Assembly (NCBI GenBank): GCA_963703045.1
Contig: OY969782.1
Span: 1,674,001-1,738,000, forward strand
Reading direction: 5' to 3'
DNA length: 64,000 nt
From: Miltoncostaea sp963703045
Lineage (GTDB): Bacteria; Actinomycetota; Thermoleophilia; Miltoncostaeales; Miltoncostaeaceae
Positions within the stretch are counted from its first letter, which is position 1; each line of letters opens with the position of its first letter. This document shows, one piece after another, positions 9,719 to 18,148 of this stretch. The notes under the pieces were generated by a model, which ran no database searches, had not been told where the DNA came from, and was given only the letters and a program-made list of their open reading frames with translations. The position numbers and the translations under genes are program-made.

Positions 9719-9846
9719 GGCTCTGCTTCGTACCACAGCGGCCGGTGCCGCGTCATCAGGCGGCGGCCGCATCCGCGGCACGAGATGTCGCGAGATGGGG
9801 TCGCGGAGCGGCGTCACGCGGTCTCCGTTCCGCGCCCCCGCGCAGC

Positions 9847-9852
9847 TATATT
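9847..9852 (+). promoter_or_regulatory. -10 hexamer TATATT upstream of the acetyltransferase
   Basis: TATATT is the most AT-rich hexamer in a very GC-rich intergenic region of about 140 bases (9719-9860), and ends 8 bases before GTG 9861. It supports a leaderless start at 9861. The -35 area (about 9824-9829, tccgtt) is weak. The rest of this intergenic region shows nothing else recognisable. Confidence 0.5.
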
Positions 9853-9860
9853 CGGTGGCG

Positions 9861-10370
9861 GTGAGCTCCGAGCTGACGATCCGCCACGCGTCGGACGCCG
9901 ACGCCGGCGCCATCGGCGCGATCTACGACGAGGCGGCCGGGAGCGGCGTCGCCACGTTCGCGACCGGTCCCCACACCGCGCCCGAGCGGCGCGCCTGGCT
10001 GGCGGCGCGCGGCCCGCGGGCGCCGGTGCGCTGCGGGGTGCTGGCGGGCGAGGTGGTCGCCTGGTCGGCCCTCGCCCCCTTCTCGCACCGGGAGTGGTAC
10101 GCGGGCGTCGCCGAGTACACCGTCTACGTGGCCGACCGCGGGCGCGGGCGGGGGATCGGGCGGCGCATGCTCGACGACCTCGCCGAGGAGGCGCCCGTGC
10201 ACGGCTACTGGAAGCTGGTCGGGATGATCCTGCGCGAGAACGCCGCGGGGCTCGCGCTCGCCCGCGGGGCGGGCTTCCGCGAGGTGGGGACGCACCGGGC
10301 CCACGGACGCCGCGAGGGGCGCTGGCGCGACGTGACGATCGTCGAGCGCCACCTCGAGGTGCCCGCATGA
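9861..10370 (+). CDS. GNAT acetyltransferase, phosphinothricin acetyltransferase-like
   Basis: A 169-residue GNAT protein. The N-terminal ELTIRHASDADAGAI and the mid-protein ARGPRAPVRCGVLAGEVVAW match the PAT/MddA subgroup, which acetylates phosphinothricin, methionine sulfoximine or related small amines. The acetyl-CoA loop is DRGRGRGIGRRML (R/Q-x-x-G-x-G/A type) and the C-terminal GFREVGTHRAHGRREGRW is typical of this subgroup. The stop overlaps the ATG of lipB (ATGA). Start GTG 9861 is chosen because of the promoter just upstream; GTG 9855 is also in frame. Confidence 0.85.
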   Translation: MSSELTIRHASDADAGAIGAIYDEAAGSGVATFATGPHTAPERRAWLAARGPRAPVRCGVLAGEVVAWSALAPFSHREWYAGVAEYTVYVADRGRGRGIGRRMLDDLAEEAPVHGYWKLVGMILRENAAGLALARGAGFREVGTHRAHGRREGRWRDVTIVERHLEVPA

Positions 10371-11045
10371 CCCGGCCCGCGGCGCTCGTGCGCAGCGAAC
10401 TGGTCGGCTACCGCGAGGCGTGGGCGATCCAGGACCGGCTCGCCGCCGAGCGGGCGGGCGGGCGCATCCCCGACGTCGTCTGGCTGCTCGAGCACCCGCC
10501 GACCTTCACCCTGGGGCGGCACGGCCGTCGCGAGGACCTGCACCTGTCCGACGCGGCGCTGGCCGCGGCCGGGGGCGAGATCGTCGCGGCCGATCGCGGC
10601 GGGCAGATGACCTGGCACGGCCCCGGGCAGAGCGTGGGCTACGCGATCTGCGACCTCAGGCCCGGGCGGCGTGTGCGGGCGTTCGTCGAGGCCCTCGTCG
10701 GCGCGATGGCCGACGCCGCCGGTCTGGCCTCGGCCGCCCCGGGACCCGACGCCATGGGCCTCTACGCCGGGGGGCGCAAGCTCGGGAGCGTCGGCATCCG
10801 CGTGCGCGGCGGCGTCACCACGCACGGCCTGGCGCTCAACCGTGAGCCCGATCTCGACTGGTTCGGCGTGATGACCGCCTGCGGCGCCCCGGGCGTCATG
10901 GCCACGTCGATCGCCGCCGAGGGGGGCGACCCCGACCGGGACCGCGTCGAGGCGGCCCTCGCCGGCGGCCTGGCGGAGCGCCTCGGCCGTGGACCTGACG
11001 CCGGCGACGCTGGCCGAGCTGCTCCCGGCGGCCGCGGCCGCCTGA
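10367..11045 (+). CDS. lipB: Octanoyltransferase LipB, C-terminal frameshift
   Basis: LipB moves octanoyl from acyl carrier protein onto lipoyl domains, the first step of lipoate synthesis. Motifs present are RGGQMTWHGPGQ (residues 77-88), GRKLGSVGIRV with the conserved K138, THGLALN, and the acyl-accepting C172 in TACGAPGVMATS. Near 10987-10990 the frame shifts: as given, the frame runs on for hundreds of codons, but after removing one base the protein ends DLTPATLAELLP plus an alanine tail at 11045, giving about 225 residues, the normal length. No lipA lies in the window. Coupled to the upstream acetyltransferase by a 4-base overlap. Confidence 0.92.
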
Positions 11046-11047
11046 GG

Positions 11048-11776
11048 TCAGAGCACCCGGGAGAGGAACCGCTTCGTCCGCTCGTGGGTGGGCGCCCCCA
11101 GGACGGCCGCGGGCGATCCCTCCTCGACGATCCGGCCCTCGTCCATGAACACCACCCGGTCGCCCATCTCGCGGGCGAACCCCATCTCGTGGGTGACCAC
11201 CACCATCGTCATGCCCCCCTCGGCCAGCGACCGCATGACCGCGAGCACGTCCTTCACGAGCTCGGGGTCGAGTGCGCTCGTGACCTCGTCGAAGAGCATC
11301 GCGTCGGGCTCCATGGCGAGCGCCCGGGCGATCGCCACCCGCTGCTGCTGGCCGCCCGACAGGCGGGCCGGGTGCTCGTCGGCCCGGTCGGCGAGGCCCA
11401 CCCGGGCGAGCATCGCCAGGCCGCGCTCCCGGGCGCTCGCCCGGTCGATGCCGAGGACGGCCACGGGCGCCATGGTCACGTTGTCGAGCACGGTCCGGTG
11501 GGGGAACAGGTTGAACGACTGGAAGACCATGCCCAGCCGCTGCCGCAGCGCGTTGACCGGCGCGTCGGGCGCCGTCAGCTCGTCGTCGCCGAGGAAGACG
11601 CGGCCCGCCGTGGGACGCTCGAGCAGGTTGAGGCAGCGCAACAGGGTGGACTTGCCCGACCCGGACGGACCGATGACGCACACGACCTCGCCGGTCGCCA
11701 CGTCGAGATCGACCGCGTCGAGCACCGTCGTGTCGCCGAAGCGCTTGGTGAGCGCCTCGGCGCGGATGGCGCTCAC
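11048..11776 (-). CDS. Polar amino-acid ABC transporter ATPase (GlnQ-like)
   Basis: A 242-residue ABC ATPase: Walker A GPSGSGKST, Q-loop MVFQSFNLFPH, signature LSGGQQQRVAIARAL, Walker B AMLFDEVTSALDPE and switch His in VVTHEM. The SFNLFPH Q-loop and ALDPELVKDVL are typical of the glutamine/histidine (PAAT) subfamily. Its start overlaps the permease stop by 4 bases. Last gene of a three-gene importer; it faces the end of lipB with 2 bases between stops. Confidence 0.95.
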   Translation of the reverse strand: MSAIRAEALTKRFGDTTVLDAVDLDVATGEVVCVIGPSGSGKSTLLRCLNLLERPTAGRVFLGDDELTAPDAPVNALRQRLGMVFQSFNLFPHRTVLDNVTMAPVAVLGIDRASARERGLAMLARVGLADRADEHPARLSGGQQQRVAIARALAMEPDAMLFDEVTSALDPELVKDVLAVMRSLAEGGMTMVVVTHEMGFAREMGDRVVFMDEGRIVEEGSPAAVLGAPTHERTKRFLSRVL

Positions 11777-12513
11777 GGCGACACGACCCCGCCGCGGCTG
11801 GTGCGCCGCTGGTCGCGCGCGATCAGGCGGTCGAGCAGCCAGATCAGGGGCAGGGTGAAGGCCAGGTAGAAGATCGCGGCGACGGTGAGCGCGCTCGAGT
11901 TGAAGGTCACCGACTGGGCGTCGCGCGCGACGTTGACGACGTCGCCCACGGCGAGCACGCTCACGAGCGCCACGTCCTTCGTCAGGGCGATGAAGTCGTT
12001 CATGAGGGGCGGCAGCACGCGCCGCACGGCCTGCGGGAGCACGACCAGGCGCATCGACTGCCCGCCGGTCATGCCGAGCGAGCGGGCGGCCTCGGTCTGG
12101 CCGCGGTCGACCGACTCGATGCCGGCGCGGTAGACCTCGGCGACGTAGGCGGCGTAGACCAGGCCGAGACCCAGGAAGGCGATCTGGAACACGGTCAGGT
12201 CGCGGATGATCGGGATCGGGAGGAACGGGAAGCTGCCCGCCATCAGCAGCAGCACCACGAGGGCGGGGACCGCCCGGAAGAAGTTGATGTAGGCGACGGC
12301 CAGCACCCGGAGGGCCCCGCCGGCGATGCGCCCCCCGGTCGATCGGGCGTCCGCGCCGGCGCGTCGCGCGACGGCGAGGACGAGCCCGAGCACCAGGCAG
12401 AGCACCTCGGCGAGCAGGGCGATCTGGATCGTGACCCAGAAGCCGCGCGCGAGGTCGGGGAGATAGGGCCGGGCCGAGTCCCAGTCGAAGTACTGGCGGA
12501 TGATCTCGTCCAC
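11773..12513 (-). CDS. Polar amino-acid ABC transporter permease
   Basis: A 246-residue inner-membrane permease with about five membrane segments. The coupling-helix motif (EAARSLGMTGGQSMRLVVLP) is the EAA loop of HisM/GlnP permeases, followed by PQAVRRVLPPLMNDFIAL, also typical. It pairs with the ATPase at 11048 and the binding protein at 12537; only one permease gene is present, so the channel would be a homodimer. Start at 12513 lies 23 bases after the binding-protein stop. Confidence 0.93.
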   Translation of the reverse strand: MDEIIRQYFDWDSARPYLPDLARGFWVTIQIALLAEVLCLVLGLVLAVARRAGADARSTGGRIAGGALRVLAVAYINFFRAVPALVVLLLMAGSFPFLPIPIIRDLTVFQIAFLGLGLVYAAYVAEVYRAGIESVDRGQTEAARSLGMTGGQSMRLVVLPQAVRRVLPPLMNDFIALTKDVALVSVLAVGDVVNVARDAQSVTFNSSALTVAAIFYLAFTLPLIWLLDRLIARDQRRTSRGGVVSP

Positions 12514-12536
12514 GTCCCGGCCCTCTCGTCAGGCGC

Positions 12537-13337
12537 TCACGTCGTCGGGCTCTCCCCGAACCACTTCTCGTAGATGCGGTCGTAGGTGCCGTCGGCGCGG
12601 ACGGCCGCGAGGCCCTCGTCGAAGGCGTCGCGCAGCGCCGTGTTGTCCTTCGGGAACATCAGCCCGAGGCCGAGGTCGCCCGGGACCTCGGTGGCCACCT
12701 TGAGGGTCGGCTTCTGCGCGGCGGCGTAGGCGACGACCGGGAAGTCGGTGATCGCGGCGTCGAGGCGCCCCTGGGCGAGTGCGTTGAAGGCGTCGTCGCC
12801 GCTCTCGTAGCGCTTGACGTCGGCGCCGGGGACCGACGCGGCGAGCTCGGCGCCCACCGTGCCGCGCTGCGCCCCGATGGTCGCGCCCTCGAGGTCGTCG
12901 AGCGACGCGACGGCCGAGGCCTCCGGCACGAGGATCGCCTGGTTGGCACTGAAGTACTGCTCGCCGAAGGCGACCTGCTCCGCTCGCTCGGGCGTGATGG
13001 TCCACGACGAGGCCGACATGTCGAAGCGCCCCTGGGTGAGGCTGAGGATGATGCTGTCGAACGACTGGTCGACGAACCGCACCTCGTCGATCCCGACCTC
13101 CGCGGCGATCGCGTTCACCAGGTCGACGTCGAAGCCGACCGCGTCCGGGGAGCCCGGCTCGGTGAACTCGAAGGGCGCGTACGGGATGTCGCTGGCGACC
13201 GTCAGCACGCCGGGGGTGATGAGGCCGAGATCGGCGGTCGGCGTGCTGCCGGCCTCCGCCGCGCCCTCGTCACCGCAGGCCGTCGCCCCGATGGCGAGCG
13301 CGACGACGAGGAGGATCGTGCTCAAGAACCGTGACAA
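12537..13337 (-). CDS. Amino-acid ABC transporter substrate-binding lipoprotein
   Basis: A 266-residue solute-binding protein (SBP_bac_3). The signal segment FLSTILLVVALAIGATACGD carries the lipobox ATAC, so it is a lipoprotein. The domain shows GVLTVASDIPYAPFEF, GFDVDLVNAIA and GRFDMSASSWTIT. Start is chosen as TTG 13337, which has a good Shine-Dalgarno (GGAGAGGGG) 8 bases upstream and leaves a normal-length signal peptide; the longer in-frame ATG at 13412 would add an implausible tail. The substrate is probably a polar amino acid; which one cannot be read. Confidence 0.93.
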   Translation of the reverse strand: MSRFLSTILLVVALAIGATACGDEGAAEAGSTPTADLGLITPGVLTVASDIPYAPFEFTEPGSPDAVGFDVDLVNAIAAEVGIDEVRFVDQSFDSIILSLTQGRFDMSASSWTITPERAEQVAFGEQYFSANQAILVPEASAVASLDDLEGATIGAQRGTVGAELAASVPGADVKRYESGDDAFNALAQGRLDAAITDFPVVAYAAAQKPTLKVATEVPGDLGLGLMFPKDNTALRDAFDEGLAAVRADGTYDRIYEKWFGESPTT

Positions 13338-13367
13338 CGATGTGCCCCTCTCCAGTGGAAGATCGCG

Positions 13368-13396
13368 AACATATGCCCCCCCCGGGGGGTCGCCAA
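13368..13396 (-). promoter_or_regulatory. Sigma-70-type promoter of the amino-acid importer
   Basis: Read on the minus strand, a -35 TTGGCG (13396-13391) and a -10 TATGTT (13373-13368) are separated by exactly 17 bases. A start about 7 bases on gives a leader of roughly 23 bases carrying the GGAGAGGGG ribosome site before TTG 13337. This is one of the best promoters in the window by eye. Confidence 0.6.
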
Positions 13397-13418
13397 CCCG
13401 GTCCGAGGCCAAATCGAG

Positions 13419-13607
13419 TCAGGGAAGGAGCGCCTCCCAGGCCAGGAGGGTCGCCGCGACCAGCGCGTCGTCGTCGGGGTCGGCCCCGTGCGCGGCGATC
13501 GCCCCGGCCAGCTCGTCGGGGTGCAGGTCGAACGGCTCGGCGTCGGGCATCGCCGCGCGCAGCGCCGTTGCCAGCGCCTCCGGCCCCGGTGGCGCCGGGC
13601 CGCTCAG
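13419..13607 (-). CDS. Small acidic hypothetical protein
   Basis: About 62 residues, beginning near the stop of the small membrane protein upstream (CTG 13607 overlaps that TGA). The sequence is acidic and helical, containing FDLHPDELAGAIAAHG. No family recognised and no clear start codon, so this is a weak call; a shorter form beginning at the internal ATG of RAAMPDAEPF is possible. Confidence 0.3.
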   Translation of the reverse strand: MSGPAPPGPEALATALRAAMPDAEPFDLHPDELAGAIAAHGADPDDDALVAATLLAWEALLP

Positions 13608-13816
13608 GGCAGGTTGACGGCCGCGGCGGCGGCGAGGATCAGGATGAGGGCGCCGTACCCGACGTAGCCGCTCGCCAGCAGCAGTACGCCGAGACCGACC
13701 AGGAGCACCGCGAGCACCGCCCACGCGACCCGGCCGAGGCCGCTCGCGCCGAGCTCCCAGCCGCTCTCGGGGGGGCGCGCCGAGCGACGCGGCTTGCGGG
13801 GAGGGGGGTCCGGCAC
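13604..13816 (-). CDS. Small two-helix membrane protein
   Basis: 70 residues: a basic, proline-rich N-terminal 20 residues, then two hydrophobic helices (VAWAVLAVLLVGLGVLLLAS and GALILILAAAAAV) split by a short glycine turn. No family recognised. It sits between the importer operon and rlmN on the same strand and may be co-transcribed with the small downstream frame. Confidence 0.5.
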   Translation of the reverse strand: MPDPPPRKPRRSARPPESGWELGASGLGRVAWAVLAVLLVGLGVLLLASGYVGYGALILILAAAAAVNLP

Positions 13817-13903
13817 CGCGCCGACCCTAACGGGCGGCGGGCGGGCGCGTCGGCGGCGGCGCGGAGCCTCGACCGCCCGGCGCGATCCCGCCGGACGCCC
13901 CCC

Positions 13904-14908
13904 TCAGCGGGCGCGCGCGAGCTGGCCGCACGCGGCGGCGACGTCGGCGCCGCGCGAGCGGCGCACCGACGCCTCGAGGCCGGCGTCGGCGAGCGAGCGC
14001 AGGAAGACCTCGCGACGCGACTGCGACGATCCGCGGTAGGGACCCTCGGTCGCGTTGTACTCGATCACGTTCACGTGGAATCGCCCGTCGCGCAGCAGGC
14101 GCGCGAGGCGCTTGGCGTCGGCGGCCGAGTCGTTGACGCCATCGAGCAGCAGGTACTCGATGAAGACCCTGCGTCCGGTCTGGTCGCAGTAGCGCGTGCA
14201 GGCGGCCAGGAGGTTCGCGATCGGGTAGCGGGCGTTGATCGGCATCAGCTCGGAGCGCGTGGCGTCGTCGGCCGCGTGCAGCGAGACCGCCAGGCGGACG
14301 GGCAGCGGGTGGTCGGCGAGCCGGGCGATGCCGGGGACCCATCCCACCGTCGAGATGGCGATGCGCCGGGCGGACAGGCCGAGGCCGTCGGGGGCGTTGA
14401 TCGTCGCGCAGGCATCGAGCACGGCGTCGAGGTTCTGCATCGGCTCGCCCATGCCCATGAAGACGACGTTCGTGAGGCGGGCACCCTGGGCGTCGGCCTC
14501 GCTCGCGGCGAGCACGGCCTGGTCGACGATCTCCGAGGCGGTCAGGTCGCGTCCGGCGCCCATCGCCCCGGTCGCGCAGAAGCGGCATGCCAGGGCGCAC
14601 CCGGCCTGGCTCGACACGCAGACGGTGCGCCGGCCCTCGGCGTGGGCGATCAGCACGGCCTCGACGACGGCGCCGTCGGCGGCCCGCAGACCCCACTTGA
14701 CCGTGCCGTCGCGCGACACGACGCGCTCGTCGGGGGTCAGGGCCCAGAAGGGCAGCACCGCGTCCAGCCGCTCGCGCAGGTCGCGGGGCAGCGTCGAGAC
14801 CTCGGACCACGCCGTCGCCCCGGCCCGCTGGGCCTCGAGCGCCTGGCGCATCCGGTACGACGGCTGGCCCCACTGGGCCAGGATCGAGTGCAGCGCGGTG
14901 CGGTCCAC
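13904..14908 (-). CDS. rlmN: 23S rRNA (adenine-C2)-methyltransferase RlmN
   Basis: A 334-residue radical SAM enzyme that methylates A2503 of 23S rRNA and some tRNAs. The iron-sulfur motif CALACRFCATG (CX3CX2C) is intact, followed by NVVFMGMGEPMQN, the RIAISTVGWVPGI segment and AVSLHAADD. The C-terminal part, with EYLLLDGVNDS and the ending region near SRGADVAAACGQL, retains the conserved second cysteine needed for the covalent intermediate. Start GTG 14908 gives normal length. Divergent from the ring-cleaving dioxygenase gene. Confidence 0.95.
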   Translation of the reverse strand: MDRTALHSILAQWGQPSYRMRQALEAQRAGATAWSEVSTLPRDLRERLDAVLPFWALTPDERVVSRDGTVKWGLRAADGAVVEAVLIAHAEGRRTVCVSSQAGCALACRFCATGAMGAGRDLTASEIVDQAVLAASEADAQGARLTNVVFMGMGEPMQNLDAVLDACATINAPDGLGLSARRIAISTVGWVPGIARLADHPLPVRLAVSLHAADDATRSELMPINARYPIANLLAACTRYCDQTGRRVFIEYLLLDGVNDSAADAKRLARLLRDGRFHVNVIEYNATEGPYRGSSQSRREVFLRSLADAGLEASVRRSRGADVAAACGQLARAR

Positions 14909-14958
14909 GGGGCGAGTGTGACAGACCCGATCGACGAGCCCGCCCGCGGCGCGACCCC

Positions 14959-14982
14959 AACTGCTTGCACGTGCAAGCAGTT
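14959..14982. promoter_or_regulatory. Perfect 24-bp palindrome, probable repressor operator
   Basis: The half-site AACTGCTTGCAC is repeated exactly on the other strand with no spacer. It covers the -35 hexamer of the dioxygenase promoter, where a bound dimer would block RNA polymerase. The TTGCACGTGCAA core is like operators of MarR-family repressors that control quinone/aromatic-stress genes; that the cognate protein is a MarR-type regulator is inference, and no such regulator gene is in the window. Confidence 0.7.
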
Positions 14983-14993
14983 TGGCGTACGGT
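14965..14993 (+). promoter_or_regulatory. Promoter of the dioxygenase-esterase pair
   Basis: A -35 TTGCAC (14965-14970) and -10 TACGGT (14988-14993) stand 17 bases apart. The expected start near 15000 gives a leader of about 24 bases with the ribosome site GGGGAGGGG before ATG 15024. The palindrome at 14959-14982 overlaps the -35 and most of the spacer. Confidence 0.6.
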
Positions 14994-15023
14994 TGCGAGC
15001 GCAACGGTGAACGGGGAGGGGTC

Positions 15024-15953
15024 ATGAGGCTCGAGGGGATCCACCACATCAGCGCCATCACGGCGGACGCGCCCGGCAACCTCGACTTCTACACGCGGGT
15101 GCTCGGCATGCGGCTCGCGGCGAAGACCGTGAACCAGGACGATCCGAGCGTCTACCACCTCTTCTACTCCGACGAGGGGGGTCGCCCCGGCGCCGAGCTG
15201 ACCTTCTTCGAGTACCCGGGCGCCCCGCGCGGGCGGGCCGGTTCCGGGATGGTGCACCGCATCGTCTGGCGGGTCGACTCGGCCGCGGCGCTCGACTTCT
15301 GGGAGACGCGCCTCGGCGACGCGGGGCGGGGCACCGACCGCACGGAGGCCGGCCTGCGGTTCGCCGACCCCGAGGGCCTCGGCCACGAGCTGACGGTGAG
15401 CGATGCCAACCCCGCCCTGAAGGCGGCGCATCCCGAGATACCGGCGGAGCACGCCATCGGGGGCTTCGTGGGCGTGCGGGTGTACGCCCGCCGGCCGCAG
15501 GAGAGCGGGCGGCTGCTCGAGACGACCCTCGGTGCCCGCGCCCTCGGCGACGACGCATACGAGGTGCGCGGCGAGCGACGCGGCGGCACGATCGCGTTCG
15601 ACGAGGCCCCGCCGGAGCGGCCGCTGAACGGCGCCGGGACCGTGCACCACGTCGCGTGGGGCACGACGGTGGCGGAGCACCCCGCGTGGGCCGAGCACCT
15701 GCGCCGGGCCGGCGTGGCCGCGACCGGGGTCATCGACCGCTACTACTTCCACTCGATCTACTTCCGGGAGCCGAGCGGCGTGCTCTACGAGATCGCCGAC
15801 GACGGCCCGGGGTTCACCCGCGACCTGCCGCTCGAGGCGCTCGGCACGCGGGTGATCCTGCCCGCGTGGCTCGAGCCGCACCGCGACCAGGTGGTGGCGG
15901 GCCTGACGCCCCTCCCCGACCCGCGCGCCTCGTGGCCGGCGGTGACCGCGTGA
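15024..15953 (+). CDS. Ring-cleaving dioxygenase of the VOC/glyoxalase superfamily (MhqO-like)
   Basis: A 309-residue protein made of two vicinal-oxygen-chelate modules. The first begins GIHHISAITADAPGNLDFYT, the second holds GTVHHVAWGT and the acidic metal ligand in VLYEIADDGPGF; together the His/Glu residues match the Fe/Mn site of hydroquinone-type dioxygenases. In Bacillus, MhqO of this family takes part in quinone and hydroquinone detoxification next to the esterase MhqD, and the gene downstream here is just such an esterase, overlapping by 4 bases. Expression is probably controlled by the palindrome over the promoter. Substrate is not proven. Confidence 0.85.
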   Translation: MRLEGIHHISAITADAPGNLDFYTRVLGMRLAAKTVNQDDPSVYHLFYSDEGGRPGAELTFFEYPGAPRGRAGSGMVHRIVWRVDSAAALDFWETRLGDAGRGTDRTEAGLRFADPEGLGHELTVSDANPALKAAHPEIPAEHAIGGFVGVRVYARRPQESGRLLETTLGARALGDDAYEVRGERRGGTIAFDEAPPERPLNGAGTVHHVAWGTTVAEHPAWAEHLRRAGVAATGVIDRYYFHSIYFREPSGVLYEIADDGPGFTRDLPLEALGTRVILPAWLEPHRDQVVAGLTPLPDPRASWPAVTA

Positions 15954-16573
15954 GCGGAGGCGACTGGACATACGTCGTCGAGGACGGCGCGGAGGGTGCC
16001 GTGCTGCTGATGCTCCACGGCACCGGCGGCGACGAGCGCGACATGCTCGGGCTGGGCCGCGCCCTGATGCCCGGCGCCGCGCTCGTGGCGCCCCGCGGCC
16101 GCGTCTCCGAGAACGGCATGGCGCGCTTCTTCTCGCGCACGCCCGCCGACCCCTTCGCCTTCCCCGACCTCGCGGAGCGGATCGACGAGCTGGCGGCCTT
16201 CGTGCGGACGGCCCTCCCCGCCCACGGCCTGGCGGGCCGGCCGCTGCTCGCGGTGGGCTACTCCAACGGCGCCAACGCCGCCGTCGCGCTGATGCTCCGG
16301 CACCCCGGCCTGCTCGACGGCGCCGTGCTGCTGCGCCCGATGCTCCCCGCCGCCCCGCCGGACGGCCTCGACCTCGCGGGCACGCGCGTGCTGGTGGCCG
16401 GCGGGCGCGACGACGGCATGATCCCGGCCGCCCGGGTGCACGACCTGATCGACGCCCTCCGGTCGGCGGGCGCCGAGGTGGAGGAGCGCTGGCAGCCGGG
16501 CGGGCACGGGCTGACCCACGACGACCTCGACGGCGCGGCCGGCTGGCTGGCCGTGGCGGGCGCGCCCGCCTGA
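15950..16573 (+). CDS. Phospholipase/carboxylesterase-type alpha/beta hydrolase (MhqD-like)
   Basis: A 207-residue alpha/beta hydrolase. The oxyanion segment is MLHGTGGDERD, the nucleophile is S105 in GYSNGANA, the acid is D154 or D155 (GGRDDGMIP) and the histidine is H186 (GGHGLTHDD). This fits the carboxylesterase/phospholipase group that includes Bacillus MhqD. The GTG start lies inside the dioxygenase stop (GTGA), so the two are coupled and likely work on the same aromatic compound, the esterase perhaps on the ring-fission product; the reaction itself is inferred. Confidence 0.85.
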   Translation: MSGGDWTYVVEDGAEGAVLLMLHGTGGDERDMLGLGRALMPGAALVAPRGRVSENGMARFFSRTPADPFAFPDLAERIDELAAFVRTALPAHGLAGRPLLAVGYSNGANAAVALMLRHPGLLDGAVLLRPMLPAAPPDGLDLAGTRVLVAGGRDDGMIPAARVHDLIDALRSAGAEVEERWQPGGHGLTHDDLDGAAGWLAVAGAPA

Positions 16574-16605
16574 GACGCCGACGGCGACGCGACGGTGGGG
16601 CGCGC

Positions 16606-18111
16606 TCAGCGGGCGATCGTCGTGTCGAGGAGCGGCACGGGCGCCTGCGGCGTCGGGGCGCCGGTGTCGAGTCGGGGCATGCGCGACGCGGCGAGCGCCG
16701 CCAGCAGCAGGAAGGCGACGGCCAGGAGCAGCGCCGCGCGGAAACCGTCGGCGACGAGGGCGCGGCCGGTGGGCGCCGCCCGGCCGAGCGCGCGGTCGAG
16801 CGCGGGCGTGAGGTTGGCGTGCAGCACCGCCCCGAGCAGGGCCGCGCCGAGCGCGCCGCCCGTGTAGCGGCTGATGTTGGGGAGCGCCGACGCGACGCCG
16901 AGGCGACCGGGCGGCACGTCGTGGATCGCCGTCATCGTGATCGGCGAGGTCGAGGTGGCCAGGCCGACCCCGAACAGCAGCAGCCCCGGCAGGAGGGCGG
17001 CGTAGTGCTGCGCGCCGGCCGCCAGCGCCATCCAGAGCGCGCCGGCCGCCGCCACCAGGAACCCGGCGCTCGCGAGCCGCTCCGAGCCCACCCGTGCGAT
17101 CGCACGACCCGCGATCGGCGCCACGAGCATGAAGCACGCGGCGATCGGCGTGATGCCGATGGCGAGCCGGACGGCCGAGAAGCCCAGCACCGCGGTCAGG
17201 TAGAAGGGCAGCAGGATGAGCACGCCGAAGAGGGCCGCCGACGAGGCCATGGCCGCCAGGTTGGCCGCGGCGAGCGCGCGCCGGCGGAGCAGGCGCACGT
17301 CGATCATCGGGGCGGCGACGCGCGACTCGTGCCACCCGAACGCAACGAGCGCGGCCACGCCGAGCGCGGCGGACGCGAGGGTGGCGGCCGACGTCCAGCC
17401 CCACGCCCCGCCCCGCGACAGCGCGGCCAGCAGGGCGAAGAGGCCGAGCGCGGCGAGGCCCGCGCCCGGCAGGTCGAACCGGCGGTCGGCGTCGGGCGGG
17501 CGCAGCTCGACGAGCACGAGGGCCGCGCCGGCCAGCACGAACACCCCGAGGACCGGGCTGAACCAGAAGACGCTGCGCCAGCCGAGCGTGCCCACGAGGA
17601 CCCCGGCGAGGTTGAGCGAGAGCACCGGGGCGAGTCCGAGCACCCCGCCCATCACCCCGAGCGCGACGCCCCGCTCGCGCGGGCCGAACAGCTCGGCGGC
17701 GTAGGCGTAGGCCGTGGGCGCCATGGCGCACGCCCCCACCGCCTGCAGGATGCGGAACGCCACCAGCGAGGGCGCGCTCCAGGCCAGGGCGCAGAGGACC
17801 GACGCGAGGCACAGCACCAGCACGCCGGCGATGAACACCCGGCGGCGGCCGTAGAGGTCGCCGGCGCGCCCCGCCAGCGCGAGCAGCGTCGCCTGCGTCA
17901 CGAGGAAGCCCGTGACCACCCACGAGATCGACGGCACGTCGACGCCCAGGTCCTCGGCCATCGCGGGCAGGGCGATGTTGACGATGCTGACGTTGACGAC
18001 CGAGAGCATCATGCCGCTCGCCACCACCATGAGCGCCATCCAGCGCCAGCGCGGGTGCTCGAGCAGACGGGCCCGGACCGTCACGACGCGGGCTGCGGCG
18101 CGGTCCCTCAC
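16606..18111 (-). CDS. MFS drug/proton antiporter of the DHA2 (EmrB/QacA) family
   Basis: A 501-residue transporter with about 14 hydrophobic helices. Early signatures are NVSIVNIALPAMAEDLG in helix 1, SWVVTGFLVTQATLLALAGRAGD leading into the loop motif GRAGDLYGRRRVF, and the helix-5 antiporter motif region GLAPVLSLNLAGVLV. The family exports lipophilic drugs and dyes. It converges on the dioxygenase-esterase pair, which suggests, without proof, shared use in defence against aromatic toxicants. Start GTG 18111; intact. Confidence 0.9.
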   Translation of the reverse strand: MRDRAAARVVTVRARLLEHPRWRWMALMVVASGMMLSVVNVSIVNIALPAMAEDLGVDVPSISWVVTGFLVTQATLLALAGRAGDLYGRRRVFIAGVLVLCLASVLCALAWSAPSLVAFRILQAVGACAMAPTAYAYAAELFGPRERGVALGVMGGVLGLAPVLSLNLAGVLVGTLGWRSVFWFSPVLGVFVLAGAALVLVELRPPDADRRFDLPGAGLAALGLFALLAALSRGGAWGWTSAATLASAALGVAALVAFGWHESRVAAPMIDVRLLRRRALAAANLAAMASSAALFGVLILLPFYLTAVLGFSAVRLAIGITPIAACFMLVAPIAGRAIARVGSERLASAGFLVAAAGALWMALAAGAQHYAALLPGLLLFGVGLATSTSPITMTAIHDVPPGRLGVASALPNISRYTGGALGAALLGAVLHANLTPALDRALGRAAPTGRALVADGFRAALLLAVAFLLLAALAASRMPRLDTGAPTPQAPVPLLDTTIAR

Positions 18112-18136
18112 CGGGGGAGTGTAGCCCCGGGTCCGC

Positions 18137-18142
18137 TACCCT
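18137..18142 (+). promoter_or_regulatory. -10 hexamer TACCCT of a putative leaderless promoter
   Basis: TACCCT ends 6 bases before the GTG at 18149, in the short gap between divergent genes. No Shine-Dalgarno fits between. Same arrangement as at 6383. Confidence 0.4.
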
Positions 18143-18148
18143 GAGAGG

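Noticed and set aside
8861..10360. Long plus-strand open frame opposite the RCC1 gene
   Set aside because: The translation is low-complexity Arg/Pro/Ser and mirrors the RCC1 repeat codons; in DNA this GC-rich, stop codons are scarce on all frames, so length alone is no evidence. Only its last part (from 9861 and 10367) holds real genes.
16574..16605. Rho-independent terminators between convergent genes (7614-7632, 16574-16605)
   Set aside because: GC-rich hairpins can be drawn almost anywhere here, but no T-tract follows, so they are not supported.
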